Below the pieces are notes generated by a model. That model was not told the DNA's origin. It ran no database searches and saw only the letters and a list, made by a program, of their open reading frames with translations. Shown piece after piece: positions 25,601 to 37,496 of a stretch of 64,000 bases of DNA. The translations under genes were made by a program, and so were the position numbers. The DNA is taken from the NCBI RefSeq assembly GCF_004027225.2, contig NC_044277.2, forward strand, positions 67,976,400 through 68,040,399, read 5' to 3'. Each line of letters opens with the position of its first letter. Positions within the stretch are counted from its first letter, which is position 1. The DNA is from Strigops habroptila. Taxonomy: Eukaryota > Chordata > Aves > Psittaciformes > Psittacidae.

Positions 25601-28013
25601 TGATGTTGATGAAAACAATTTGACTATGGTGACTATAATAAGCTGCCCTTCCGTACTGAGAAGGCTTAGCATTCACCTAGAACAAAGAACAGGCTCTAGA
25701 AAAATACTGTAACTTACGTGTGTATATTTTCACTGTCTGTGACAAACAGATTTATGCAGCTATACTACCCTTATAGTTTACCAAATAAAAAAACCCCAAC
25801 AAACTCAAATAACAGCATAGCAAAAGGCATCTGTAAACATATCAAAACAATACCTGTGTATGCAGTGTAATGTAATTTATAGGCCTTTTATTGATAACAC
25901 ATTAACTCTGTTCATGTTTCTGGCAGAGCTTTAAAAGTGCATTACACAGTATAGGAAACAGGTGGGACAGTAATTTGATATTCCTAGTGGTGTACTTTAA
26001 TATCAGAAGAGGCCACTGAGAGTATTCAAGGAAGTCTCTGAACAAGAACCGTTTACTGAGATCATGTGCAGTATCTACTGTATTTTGCATCAAAAGGTGT
26101 TTTTAAAAGACCACTATAAAAGAGGAAAACCCACCATTTTTATTGGGAAATCTATCTGTACAAGGGAAAAAATCCACCATCATCGCATTATCTAGGCAGC
26201 AGTGAGGAAGCATTCCAAGATCTGGGTAAGTTTACAGAATGGTAGGTAGAGCATTTAGCCACATAGTTCCCATTAACATTGATGTCTGACAAAGGGTACA
26301 GCCACCTATCAACTTACTGGAAAGTGATCTCTTTAATTGTATAATTGTATTGAAAAGACAAAAAAATGGTGAATTATTAAACTGGTGGATGAGGAACTGG
26401 ATGCCAAATTCCTGTTTAAAAACAGCAGGAGCTGTATGTGTGATTCCCTGCTGTAGTAGCAGTGCCATTGTAACGACTATGACTTAAGAATCTAAGTGAT
26501 TCATAGAGCAAAATAATATGTTTTTAGGCTATGAGACATAGCTAGGAAAAATATAAAGGCTTTCAGACTTTCATGTGTGCCTGTGCGGGACACAAATGCT
26601 AATGCTGCCCTTCAAGGCAATATGCCTCCTTTCCCTCAGGAAGGATTTACTTCAGCCTCAGTTTATACTCCTCTATCTGTTCCTGCACTAAAGGTGGCCA
26701 GGGTAAGGCCTCATTAGGGATCAGGGCTTTCGTGAAAGAAATACACTGGATTTTTCAGTTTGAAGAGTGTCTTTCACTTCCAGTTCTACTGTGAGCAGCT
26801 ACCCAGCTGAAAGGTGTGGTGGGATTCCTTTTTTGTTGCCCTTCATTTCATTCTCATTCAAATATTTTCCGTTTGCTCAATCAAAGCTCTAACCAGCCCT
26901 CTAACCATCAATCGTGAAATACAGCTTCCCAGTCAACTCCCCCCATTTAAAAAGGAAATAGGTCTGTCACAAACCCAGTAATAGGAGAACTATTTCTGTG
27001 GTCTGTGCCAGTTACTGTCCTTTTTCCTTGATAAACAAGCATTTCTCTTGGTTTTGTTGCAGAGCCTTGCATCAAGCTGAGAGCTAAAACGGCCTCACAT
27101 TTGCCATCAAGATGGTTTGTACAGAGCTGCACAAACCCAGTGATAAATGTGACATTTAAGCTTTGTTATTTGTCATCAACAATAAAAATTCTGTGACCAG
27201 TGACTAACCATCAATTGCCAGTACTTCTGCTGCTGATAGACAAAATTGCGTATATTCAAGCTCAGCATCCCAAATCTGTGTTGCTTTTGCCAGATTAACA
27301 GGCCCATTCACTGTTACTTAACCATTTGAAAAAATGTAGCTTCTTCTGTGAATACATAAAATAATAAATTATGAGATAGAATAATACTATTTTACTCTTT
27401 AGGTTTGCTCGTTAGGTTTGAGCACAGCTTTAAAAGATAATCAGCAGCTGAACATTATCTCTGTTAAAAGCTTAATATACACAAAGTTAGGGCACAGCTC
27501 ATCAATTTTATTTAAGCTTTATGGCTCCCTGGTCCAACTAGTTACAATGGATCTGCAGGCTGTAACACTGGAGTATTATAGCAATCTCTCAAGCCTTCTA
27601 TTATTAAAATTTAGTATATAGTTTTGTTCCATAAGAGCTTAAAGAGTTTAAAGGCAATGCTACAATTCAGATTCAACACTTTGTGTCAGAAAGGGGCTTC
27701 CTACTCTAACTCTATATGAAGGTGGTAGAATCCACTTCTGACTTTTAGCAACCTCCCTTAGAAAGGCACATGTGCCAGTGCCGCATGATACCAACCACTA
27801 TGGTACTTCAGAAATGCCTAAGTGTTCCTTACTGGGTGTGTAATGGCATTTTGCTGCATCTCAGCTATTTCTGCATGGTACTTGCTAGCCAGTGCCAAGC
27901 AGGTCCACAGCTAGTGCACGTCAAGGCTGTGCTGTTCATACTAGCTCAATACCTGCCCTATTTGTCATTTTTTTTGGCATTCACAATACAATAATATTTT
28001 CTTTATCACCAGT

Positions 28014-28205
28014 TCGTCAGTTGGCCTGGGCAGGGAATCGCTGTGGGAAGCTGGAGACCAGCCCTGCTGTGACATCACTGGGGAAGGCACTGGTGGCTCT
28101 GTGGGCTGAGATGGGGTGCTGGGCCCTGGGCAGGATGGGGGGAGCCCCAGGGGACAGGGACAGTCCTGGGTCTGCGGTGCCCTCTGGGCACAGACTCTGG
28201 TCCAT
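28014..28205. other. Local GC-rich island
   Basis: About 190 bp with a sharply higher G+C content than the flanks, which are AT-rich on both sides. The plus strand has many GGGG and CCCC blocks and TGGG/CAGG words, and CpG is scarce. Open frames exist on both strands (to 105 codons on plus and 97 on minus), as expected when AT-rich stop codons are rare, so this does not show coding. It may be an exon of a non-coding or fast-evolving transcript, a degraded GC-rich insertion, or a small regulatory element. Confidence 0.5.
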
Positions 28206-31200
28206 ATGAAGCAGCAGAGATCTCTGAATCCAGGCTGACACACACAGTTCAGCAGCATATTTGAGGAGTTTCAGATTTAGACTGACTATAAAGAGAAAAT
28301 GAAAAAAATCTGAGGCAAAGGTTCATTTTCAACAAGATAGCCTCTCTTGCCAGACAGGATATTCTAATGATGTTCTTGCACTGAACAATAGGAAACATCA
28401 AACAAGTCGCTTTACAATAACATGGGTGGATCTAACTGTCTCCATACGCACATTTTTAAAGCATCACTGTTCAATTAATACTTCATATGGTAAAAAAAAA
28501 AGTAACAAAAATATTTCATCTGGAAGTATGATCAAAGATCAGTTTCTTGCTGCTGAGTATTGTGAGAGTAAATAATACAGGACATAAGTCAACTTCTTTT
28601 TCCAAATGTCTTTTGGTTTAATATCTTGAAAGTCGTATGGCTTTTATTGCAAAGACTGTATAAAATGCCAGGGGAGGGGAAATATATATACGTACATCTC
28701 AAATCATCCTGAAATGCCGCAAAGAGGGAAGGAAAAAATAGAAAGTCATATTGCAGGATTGTTCTCAGCTTTAGGAATGAAATGAGCATGATGTAATATT
28801 GAATAGGTTATAGGGTTGCTGTAGTAAAAAAGGTTGTTTTAAAGCACAAACTCCTGGATTTCTTGACTTTCAGTGGTTAAAATTAAACCTTCTATTAAAA
28901 AGTGGGAATATCCTATAATCACAGCAATAATAAGCCTGTATATTTGAAACATGAAAATGCATTGTTAACATGAATTTTCAGCTATTTGTATTTCAATGAA
29001 GCAACATAGATGAAAATTACAGCAGAAAACCAACTCTCCATGTAGCATTTCTTATTCTATGTCACATTTCACATATACTTAGAGTAATATCCAGCTATGC
29101 TAGTGAATGATAAAGGTTATGGCTATCTATAATTTCCAGTGATACTGCAGCAGAGACAGTATTGGCTCTGTGTTCTCCTTCCAAGTGCAACAAAGACCTT
29201 GTGGGTTAAAGGCTGCCCTAGGATTCCAGATTTCTGCATTCAATGCTTGGCTCTGTCACCAATCTGATGTGTTACATGGAGCCAATATATTCCATACTTT
29301 CTAACCATGAGTTGAAAAATAGGATAAATCTTTCTCTGTGTTACTGTGGTGAGATATAAAAGTAATAAAATATCATGCACTGGGAAAATGAAGAGCAGAG
29401 AAACAGACTGACAAAACGCAACTGAACTTTACTGCACCCAAGGGTTATGCTCACCTTTAGATGGTTGTAAACACAGAGAACAGGTGTCCTTCCTTTCAGC
29501 TGCTGAAGCATGCATCACTACCTAGGCAAACACACTTGTTTACATTGCCCCACTGCTTGCCCATAAGGCTATTGGCTGTGCAACTGAGAGGCAAGAACAG
29601 CTTGTGTCTCTTACACCTGCCTTTTTGCTGTAGAGGGTCCTCTGCTATGCCGATGTAGGACAAAAGTTGTAGGGACTGGAAGGTCAGAGTAGCACATTAG
29701 ACATTAGACCTGGGCCTACCATCACCCCACCAATGAATCCTTTTCAAGCAGGGAGAAGAATTGCTAGAGATATGTTTCCTCTGGGTTCAGTAAATGCAGC
29801 CATCTCCTTTAACTTCAATCGGTTCCTTCCAGAGAGGGACAAAACCACATCTGAAATAAAGAGAAGACCATAGTTTTACAATGCCAGTTTTTTTTCCCGT
29901 GGAAGTCCACACAGTGGGGAGAAATATGGTGGGCTCAACAACTCTGAAATCAACAGAGCAGAATAAAGATGATTTATCCAAAATTTTATCAAATGATTCT
30001 ATGACGAAAAGTCTCACTGTGGTGAAAATGAGACGAATGCTAAAAGTGAAAAAAACCCAACAAACCAAACCCAGCCCAACAAATACAAATCTAACTTGCT
30101 TCCTTGTGTTAAGGGATAACCATCTTTTAATATACATATGCACTACTTCCTGTCCCACTTGGTGTCTGTCCCTACTGAAGATGTATGTTTCTCAAGCTTT
30201 TGTTTTGTTCTCTGTGGTTTTATAATTTTTAGTTTTGCACTTTTGGGGGTTTCATGTAATTCCCATTTATTTTGCCTAAGTCGCAATTCTGAATTCCTTG
30301 TAACAAGAAGTGTTTTTTTGATATGTTATCAAAATGTAATGGGAAAAGTTTTATGTTCTAACCACAAGCAAGATGCCAGATTTTAGTCTGCTGTGGACAA
30401 AAAATATGGGTCTAAACAGACCTGAAGAAACATTTATTTTCTTCTCCTAGCAAGGGTATGAATTCAGCTGCATATCATTTAAAGCAGTAGAGTTGAGGTA
30501 CCTTGGAAAATACCCATTTTATGACAGATGCCATGTTTAGTACAGAGACTATGATGTGCAATTACAAAGTCCTTTTACTGTTCTCTTTTAAATTCCCATT
30601 CTAGACATCTCCAACACTGAAACAAGGTCAGGGTGTCTAGAAACTGTGTGTATTCAGGATTTTTTTCTGTTTCACCTGAAAAAGACTCCTGCATCACAAG
30701 AACAAGACTCTTTCATTTCCCTCCTTAGCCTAAGGTTAGCTTGAAGCTGAAGCAGAGAAAAAAAAAAAAGCTGAATAATAAGAATACATTTAGTATGCCA
30801 AACATTTTCTATTTCAACTTTCTCTTGAATATTTCAGTCTAAATTGAAAATTTATTCTCCCCTCTGAACCTTCTTGGGGTGGGCAATTTACAATATGCGA
30901 GATATGCACTCCTCAACACATTTCAAAATGAAGATTATCTGGCTCTACTCTTGGCCCAAGCTTTCTGGCATACAAATCTGTATTGCACCTGTATAGACAC
31001 TTGCCTATTGCAGACATCTGTCTGCACCTCTACTGCAGTAAAGCTGGTAGTATAAATCATGTAAATGAACGTTATGCATTTGATCTGCTTTTCAGCTGTG
31101 CATCCTCAACTTCATAATGAACAGAAAGGCCATAAGGAGGAGACTGCAGCAAACTAGACAAGAAGGAAGGTGTATGCCACTACAACAGGCATACCAACTA

Positions 31201-32568
31201 CTGTTGGCATCAGGCTGAAGCAGCCCTTCTAAATGTACCCAGTGGAGGGAGGTAGGTAGGTGAAAATGAAAAACCTACCATCAGTGTCATGCTAGCCTTT
31301 CTTCTCCTTCAGTAGAGTCAGGGCTTACATACTGAACTTTCAAAGTTTGAAGACTTTAACTATGAAAACATCCCTAACTCAGCTAAGTATGGAATGTTGT
31401 TCTTTAATTCATGCTCATCTTTTCGTTTCAAAGGAGGAGCAGATTAATTCAAGTGTAACTAAAGTTTTGCTATTTTAAAGACTGAATACTGGGGTTTGTA
31501 TCATCACTGAAAAAAATATCAAGCCTCTGGTAGAAATTGATGAGAGTGGCATCTGGTGTGACTTGTGGTGATTAATGACTTTAATTAATGATTAATGATC
31601 TCTCTAATGGCAAAGCACGCTTGAGCTTCTCATACACCCTGAATGAATGTAAATACACAGGGAACTATCTGGAAGGTTTTGATGGTGGCTGCTGTTGGTT
31701 TTCACCCCTTTTTCACACATATGGCTTCAGATGAAGAAGACTGTAGAAGTCTTTTACAATACACTATACAATAATTGCAGAAGAAAACAGTTTTCAAAGA
31801 AAGCATGATCTTAATGAAAATATGGTGTTTTGATAAAAAACAAGTCACCCCTGTAAGAATAACAGTTTCAACAAAACAGAAGTAGAATTTTTCCCATAAT
31901 GGCAAGTTCATCTTAAAGATAACAGCATGCAGTGGAGTGGCGGGGAGCATCTGGGCCACCTGTATGGTCACAGAAGTGACCAAGGCCACTTGAGCGATGT
32001 GAGTCTTTATTGACATTAATTTAACTGCTTCTTAGAATCAACCAACACTCTTTTTCTCCTCATGTTATTCTTATCACTTAAAATCAGAAGTTTCAGATAG
32101 ATTTTTTTTAGCACTTTAAAAATGAGACTCCCTACATGCTGACAGAGTAGAATGGCCCTTGATGACCTTTACCAAATGTAGCAAAGGAAGTGGAGCAGCC
32201 TATGGCCCAAAATTTGGTCAAAGCAGCTCTGAAATGAGCTGTCTTCTGGATGAACACTTCTTGCAAATACTTCCTTCATTATGTTGCTGTGCAACTGACT
32301 TTCCAGATGGGGCTTGTCAAAGCAGCAAAAATATGTGGCTGTGAACTCCAAATGTTGTCATTCTAGCTCTGCTCTTAGTGAGACGCAGAAGAGATGGTGC
32401 ATACAAGTAGTTGAGCCCTGAAGCAATCTACTGTGTTTGAAATATTTCTCTTCATCGGAATGAAAATATTCCTCTGCCAGGCAAACTTAACTAATACTAA
32501 TTTAGATACAATTCTACAAGGCCAAGCTGGAAGTCAGTAGGACCTTTATTCTTCTTGGTTTAGTAAGC
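28206..32568. other. Non-coding stretch, no gene recognised
   Basis: No exon or RNA gene is supportable. It holds an A12 tract (30,758-30,769), an A-tract/CCCAAC motif (30,049-30,061), a two-copy CATTAGA repeat near 29,696-29,708 and a TAAT-dense cluster (31,570-31,602). The 123-codon minus frame at 29,787-30,158 is overlapped by a similar plus frame and has no recognisable domain. Confidence 0.55.
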
Positions 32569-32664
32569 ATCGTGGTTTAAACCCAGCCCCTATGGGTTTA
32601 AACCCGCAGCACTGTACCAGCTACTAGGAAGAAAATTAACTCTATCCCAGCCAAAACCAAGACA
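32569..32664 (-). mobile_element. Internally deleted endogenous-retrovirus LTR remnant
   Basis: On the minus strand the segment starts with a TGTCTTGGTTTTGGCTGGG-type 5' end, continues through ATAGAGTTAATTTTCTTCC and CTAGTAGCTGGTACAGTGCTG, then jumps directly to a GGGTTTAAACCACGATG-type 3' end. From memory these match both ends of an LTR that is abundant in neoavian genomes and that I would place with the ERVL-like elements. The family name is not certain. Nearly the whole LTR interior is missing. There is no coding sequence. A clean target-site duplication is not evident: the flanks are GTAAG and AGTAG, only loosely similar. Confidence 0.65.
32574..32604. repeat. 12-bp inverted repeat inside the LTR remnant
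   Basis: GGTTTAAACCCA (32,574-32,585) and TGGGTTTAAACC (32,593-32,604) are exact reverse complements separated by 7 bp. Each arm contains the palindrome GGTTTAAACC. The second arm sits exactly where the deleted LTR interior should begin, so the inverted copy may be a by-product of the deletion. Confidence 0.85.
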
Positions 32665-33469
32665 AGTAGACTATTAAGGTGGTTTCCAGTTCTGATCTAC
32701 ATCCCCTATTTACCTCAGACAAAAGTATAATGATTATTATAAAATAAAAATGAAGATGTAATCCATCTCTGAAAATATTTTTGATGTTACATCCACTTTG
32801 AGTTGCAGTAAAGGGCTAACATTTTAAACAAGTTTATTTTCCTGCAGAGTATCTCACGTTATTTATTTTCAAATCTCTTCAGCTACAGCCTGTACTGCAG
32901 AATTGAAGACTTATTTATCTGTATCACTTACAAGCACTGGCATGACCTAATTCTCGAGAATCCCTCACCAGAGAGGTAAAAAGGAATGTAAATCACTGGA
33001 AAAAAAAACCCAAATCATTTGTTGTGTTACTAGGGAGTCTGATTCCTAACAGCAGCAAGGAAAATTGGAGGTGAGACTTTAAACCAGTTCTTTAGTCCTA
33101 AGTATATCAAAAGAAATGTCACTTCTGTGGAAGTGATTCATTCATCCACATGCCGTTTGTCCTTTAGGATGAATGTGCTCACAATATCCACTTGCTTGAA
33201 GCACTATCTAGAAGTTAATCAAATTGAACTGTGATTTTTGTGTGTGCATTTTGTTGTTTTTCTATTAGTTGATTGTTTCTTCTGATATCTAATTGCATTT
33301 GAAAGAGAAAAGTTTTAAAACAACTGAATCTGAGGTTCTTTTGGACCTATCAACACATTGCTACATGTGTGAAGACTCAACACGAGAATATGGCACAGAG
33401 TCAGTGAAGCATTTACAGCACTTCCCTACCTTTGGAGATTTGAGGCACATACAGAGCCATATGTACTAC

Positions 33470-33482
33470 TTTTTTTTTTTTT
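33470..33482 (+). repeat. Poly-T homopolymer, 13 T
   Basis: An uninterrupted T13 run between ATGTACTAC and ACTGTG. Confidence 0.95.
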
Positions 33483-34889
33483 ACTGTGTAAGACAAAGTC
33501 TGCCTGTTTTCTGAACATATCATAGCAAAAACTACTGTAGACTTACAGGCCATCTGTATACTAGGATATGAGCCTGTTTAAAGAGATGTTTACATGCAGA
33601 AGCAATACATACCAGATTGTACGTGAGACAGACTTCAAATAGGTCTTCAGCTCATCCAGTGCAGCATATGGATGATATACAGCACAAAATAGCAGGTCCC
33701 ATTTTTTGAAGTGTAGCTTTCCAGAGGTTCCACCAACCCTGTCACTTATGTGCTTTTCCTTGATGGCTAATGAGAAAAAAATTGGGGTTTCTTAGTCCAA
33801 GGAGACTGGTCTTCAGATACTGAGAGGATTGCACCATCTTCATCTCTACAGTAAATAAATGTGTAACAGTGCAAGTTAGTCATTGGCACAACTCTCCAAG
33901 TGAGGATAACAGTCTGGAAAGACTTGTTTGGGAGGCTGAGACATCTCGAGACATGAGAACAGACTAAATACAGATCTGCCATGGATAGTTCAGGAGAGAT
34001 TGGTCCTGCTGTGGGTCAGAGAATTAGACAGGATGGATCCATTTTTTCCTGTTTTCTAAGACTTTTTGTCTTCCATAAACTGGACCAGTTTTCTGTATGG
34101 CAACACAAAGGTATCTGAGTTACTTCTGCTGCATCCTGATTTATTTCAAACCACCAGCCTACAACAAGGTACACACACACAAAAAAAATTGAGATGAAAC
34201 TTCAAAAAGTTGTTTTGCTAATCAACTGCTCATCTGGTGTCTCACTTCTACAAAACAGTGCTTCAGGTGCACCTTAAGCTACACTTCCATCTCTTTTCTC
34301 CCCAATTCAACTATCAGTTCCATGCAACTACTGCTGTTCTCAGATCTGTGATGGAAGTACCAAGAAGGCAAGAGTTTGCCAAGTGCTTACATCTATTGCA
34401 AAGTTTCCTAGGAAAGAAAACTCATGTCTGTCTGCAAATTCAGAAGCAAGCACACAGGAGGTTTAAATGGGAGAGAGATATTTTGAGAGCATTTTTCAGA
34501 TCTTCGTTAATTTTAAAGAAATGGAGCAAATGATAGAGAGTACAAGTGTGCTGAGGTATGCCTGAGCATCCCGCATCCCAATGTTTTTCCTCAGAGCTTC
34601 AAAGATATGATGTGAAAGTGCTAAGCAAGGTTCCAGAAACTGCTGGCACCATGCTGCGGTGCATTTATTTCCTTTGCATGGGCTTATTACCAATTTTGCA
34701 CATAACTGTGACCTGCTGTTTCCCTTCATGGCAAGCAACCAAAGGGAATGTAGGTCCTTAATGAGAAACAATCCATTTTGCAAACGGACTTCAGAGCAGC
34801 TTTTACAGGCAGCAGCATCACAAGTGTTAATGCTGTGAAGATGCCCAGGAAACATGCCCTGCTACATATTTTTGGGTGTTAAGTACTTT

Positions 34890-34902
34890 AAAAAAAAAAA
34901 AA
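34890..34902 (+). repeat. Poly-A homopolymer, 13 A
   Basis: An uninterrupted A13 run after AAGTACTTT and before GAGACAC. Confidence 0.95.
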
Positions 34903-35228
34903 GAGACACATTTTGGCTAGCATTAGGTATAAGCCATAATAAGGTTGTTTCTGCCATTTGTTGCTAGACAGCACCCTAAAGCTATTCAGTGAGATTATCT
35001 GAATAACTTTGTCTTTAGAAAGCAGCTGTTCACCAGATGTTGTGCAACCCATACAGCAAACTTACAGGTAGTTATATTCCTTTCTTCTCAGCCACAAGAA
35101 AGACAGAGTGCTGACAGGTTTGAAATCTGGCCTCAACTATCCTTTTAATATTGAATTCTATAGTAAAATAGAAAAAAATAACATCTACAGTATAGTATCC
35201 ATAAATGGTCACATACAAACATATTTGA

Positions 35229-35307
35229 CACCTGCCCATGGCAGGAGGGTTGGAACTAGATGATCTTTAGGTCCTTTCCAGCCTAATCCATTCTATGATT
35301 CTATGAT
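35229..35307 (+). mobile_element. CR1 LINE 3' tail (79 bp)
   Basis: Contains CCTGCCCATGGCAGG, TTGGAACTAGATGATCTTTAG and ends with CCATTCTATGATTCTATGAT, the CR1 3' UTR with its terminal octamer repeat. Only the last 80 bp or so inserted or survive, so there is no coding part. It lies in the same orientation as the copy 2.1 kb downstream. Confidence 0.95.
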
Positions 35308-37403
35308 ATCTATGCTAATTACTTTTAAATGTTATGAATGATGTACAAGCTACTGTGAATATGGAACTGATTAATCTATGAAAACTCTCCTATGATTCCA
35401 GAAGTATCTGCCTGCAACTTTAGGATTCATTCTCTCAATTCCATAAAAATACCCCACCTTTGATGTGTACATTTTTATTATGCACTGCAGCATATTTCAT
35501 TACCAAATCTTAACAGAAAAAATGTTGAAGACATGCAAGTTACCTGAACACTGTTATATGGGCTTGTTTTAAAGTAAATTAATGATCTATTAGCAATCAC
35601 AAAAACTGTGATGGCTAATTAGAGCAATGATGTAGCATATAGATTTAAGAAGGGTTTTGTAGAAGACAAAAGCCTGGCAGAAGTGGTCAGAGAGATGATT
35701 TTTTAGAAACAGAAGCTATTCACCGGACTAAGCCAAGAACACCTTAGCCAGCACAATATATAAGGAGTGTTAGGAAGACATATTTGTTTGCTATGATTCA
35801 ATTTTTCCCCTTATTTTATCTAAGATTACTGTTGTAAGTTTGAAACTTCAAAGTACGTCTGCAACAAAAGAAAGATCTGTAGCATCTGAAAAGAGGCATA
35901 AAAAATTGAGCAGTTCGTAGAAAATGAAAGTGAGAAATGTGGAAAGGATAATGAAGTCAAACAGACAGAGGCATCTCCTACCAATGAATGAAGCTGGCAG
36001 AAGGCTGAAGCAGATACAGGTAAGAGAAAGGCCCAAAGGATGGTGATGAACTCGGGTTGCTCATGGACACATTAGGGAAATTTCTGGAAGAATATCTTGA
36101 AAAATATCAGAGAAAAATATTATCCTTATGGTGGGATGACACATGACAAAGTGTCCTCCTTAATAAGTCTCATGACAAGTTTCTACCATACCAGTCTCTT
36201 CTTTCTCTCCACGCTTAGAAGTCAGGGCAGAGGGACTGACACCAGCAGGCAAAATCAGGCTGGCTGGAAATTTCTAGTTCAGAAATTTGCAAAGCAGCCA
36301 TGAAAACTATATATCTGGTGAAACACATCTTTGTCATGAGGAGTCCTGCAGGTGAAGCTAGGGGGAAATACACATTGCAATAGGGAACCTTAATATGGGA
36401 AAATAAGAAAAGCTCAGAAAATCTTTGGTCTATGCAGACCTTTAAAGTGTTGAGCATGGAAAAATCTTTAACTCCAAGGAAGTCTTGGCTACCCACCTGG
36501 CACAACCTGACGTAGCTTGAGTGGGATGACAACAACGCCTACTTCTCTATACTGCAAATAGATAGCTGGGAATCTTTGTGTACCTCTGTGTGTGTGTATT
36601 AATTTTTCCTAGAGCTCTACAATACCCAGGCATTTGGTAAAAGATAATGTGGAAGGGTATTTGACAAATAGATTTGATGATATGATCCCCTCTTTTCTAC
36701 CTTATCATGAGAATAAACTATATATAGCAAGGTTCCTTTGCATGCAAGAAGGCTTTAGAATAAAACAAAAGTATGGAAAGGCTAAAATTTGGCTCCAGGT
36801 GTTAGAGGCAGCACATAGTATCAGGTATGCAGATAGATGGGTTTCTTTTGGATATCATAAAAATCAAGCAGACCAACCTTCATCTCAATTACAGGCACAA
36901 TATAAAAACATAAGGCAGATGAATGACAGTAAAAAACCCTGAAATATTCATCCAACTGGAATGATATTGCATTAACAACAGGATGTACTTAAGCACCTGC
37001 TCTAGACAGAAGTATGTTCTCTACTAATAATGTTAGAGATGCCTGATTAAACTGGAACTGGAGAAAAGTATCAGGCATAAGGACTTGTCACAGAAATTAT
37101 ATGCATTGGAAAATAACATGTCACCATCTACTTACTGCCAAAAAAAGAAAATAGCATAACTTAAAGTGAATGAAGTGTAAAATATAAGGGGAAATCGTGG
37201 ACCTTACTCATGTAGACCCCAGCTCAAGAAAACAGGCGTATGTCCATATTTACATCCTAGCTTTTATACAGCTCTGTTTTGCCAGTAGTCATGGAGTAAG
37301 GATTGGCCCTTCTGTTGCTGAAGTTACATCCCAACCTCAAAACAGCCACTAACTTTACATGAGGTATTAATTTCTTCACACAGGTAGCATTAAGCTGGAT
37401 CAT

Positions 37404-37496
37404 CTAGTGGAAAGTGCCCCTGCCCATGACAGGGGGGTTGGAACTAGGTGATCTTTAAGGTCCCTTCCAACCCAAACCATTCTATGATTCTATGAT
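37404..37496 (+). mobile_element. CR1 LINE 3' tail (93 bp)
   Basis: Begins at CTAGTGG, at or beside the ORF2 stop of the family, and runs through CCTGCCCATGACAGG and GGTCCCTTCCAACCC to the terminal CATTCTATGATTCTATGAT. It looks closer to the family consensus I remember than the 35.2-kb copy, so it may be younger. It is severely 5'-truncated and has no coding capacity. Confidence 0.95.

Larger units (their letters stand above)
8436..28013. other. Non-coding stretch, no gene recognised
   Basis: About 19.6 kb with no recognisable exon or RNA gene and no recent transposon by eye. It contains a G-rich tract (11,897-11,924), a short tandem duplication (12,258-12,281), a 15-T tract (16,105-16,119), an A/C-rich tract (20,131-20,194) and an A-skewed segment (about 21.24-22.6 kb). 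Open frames up to 148 codons (16,308-16,754) look like chance, with paired antisense frames and no domain-like pattern. If the minus-strand gene proposed at 57.6 kb is right, this lies downstream of it. Confidence 0.55.

Noticed and set aside
36587..36598. Short (TG)n run
   Set aside because: Only about six units, below what I would call a microsatellite.
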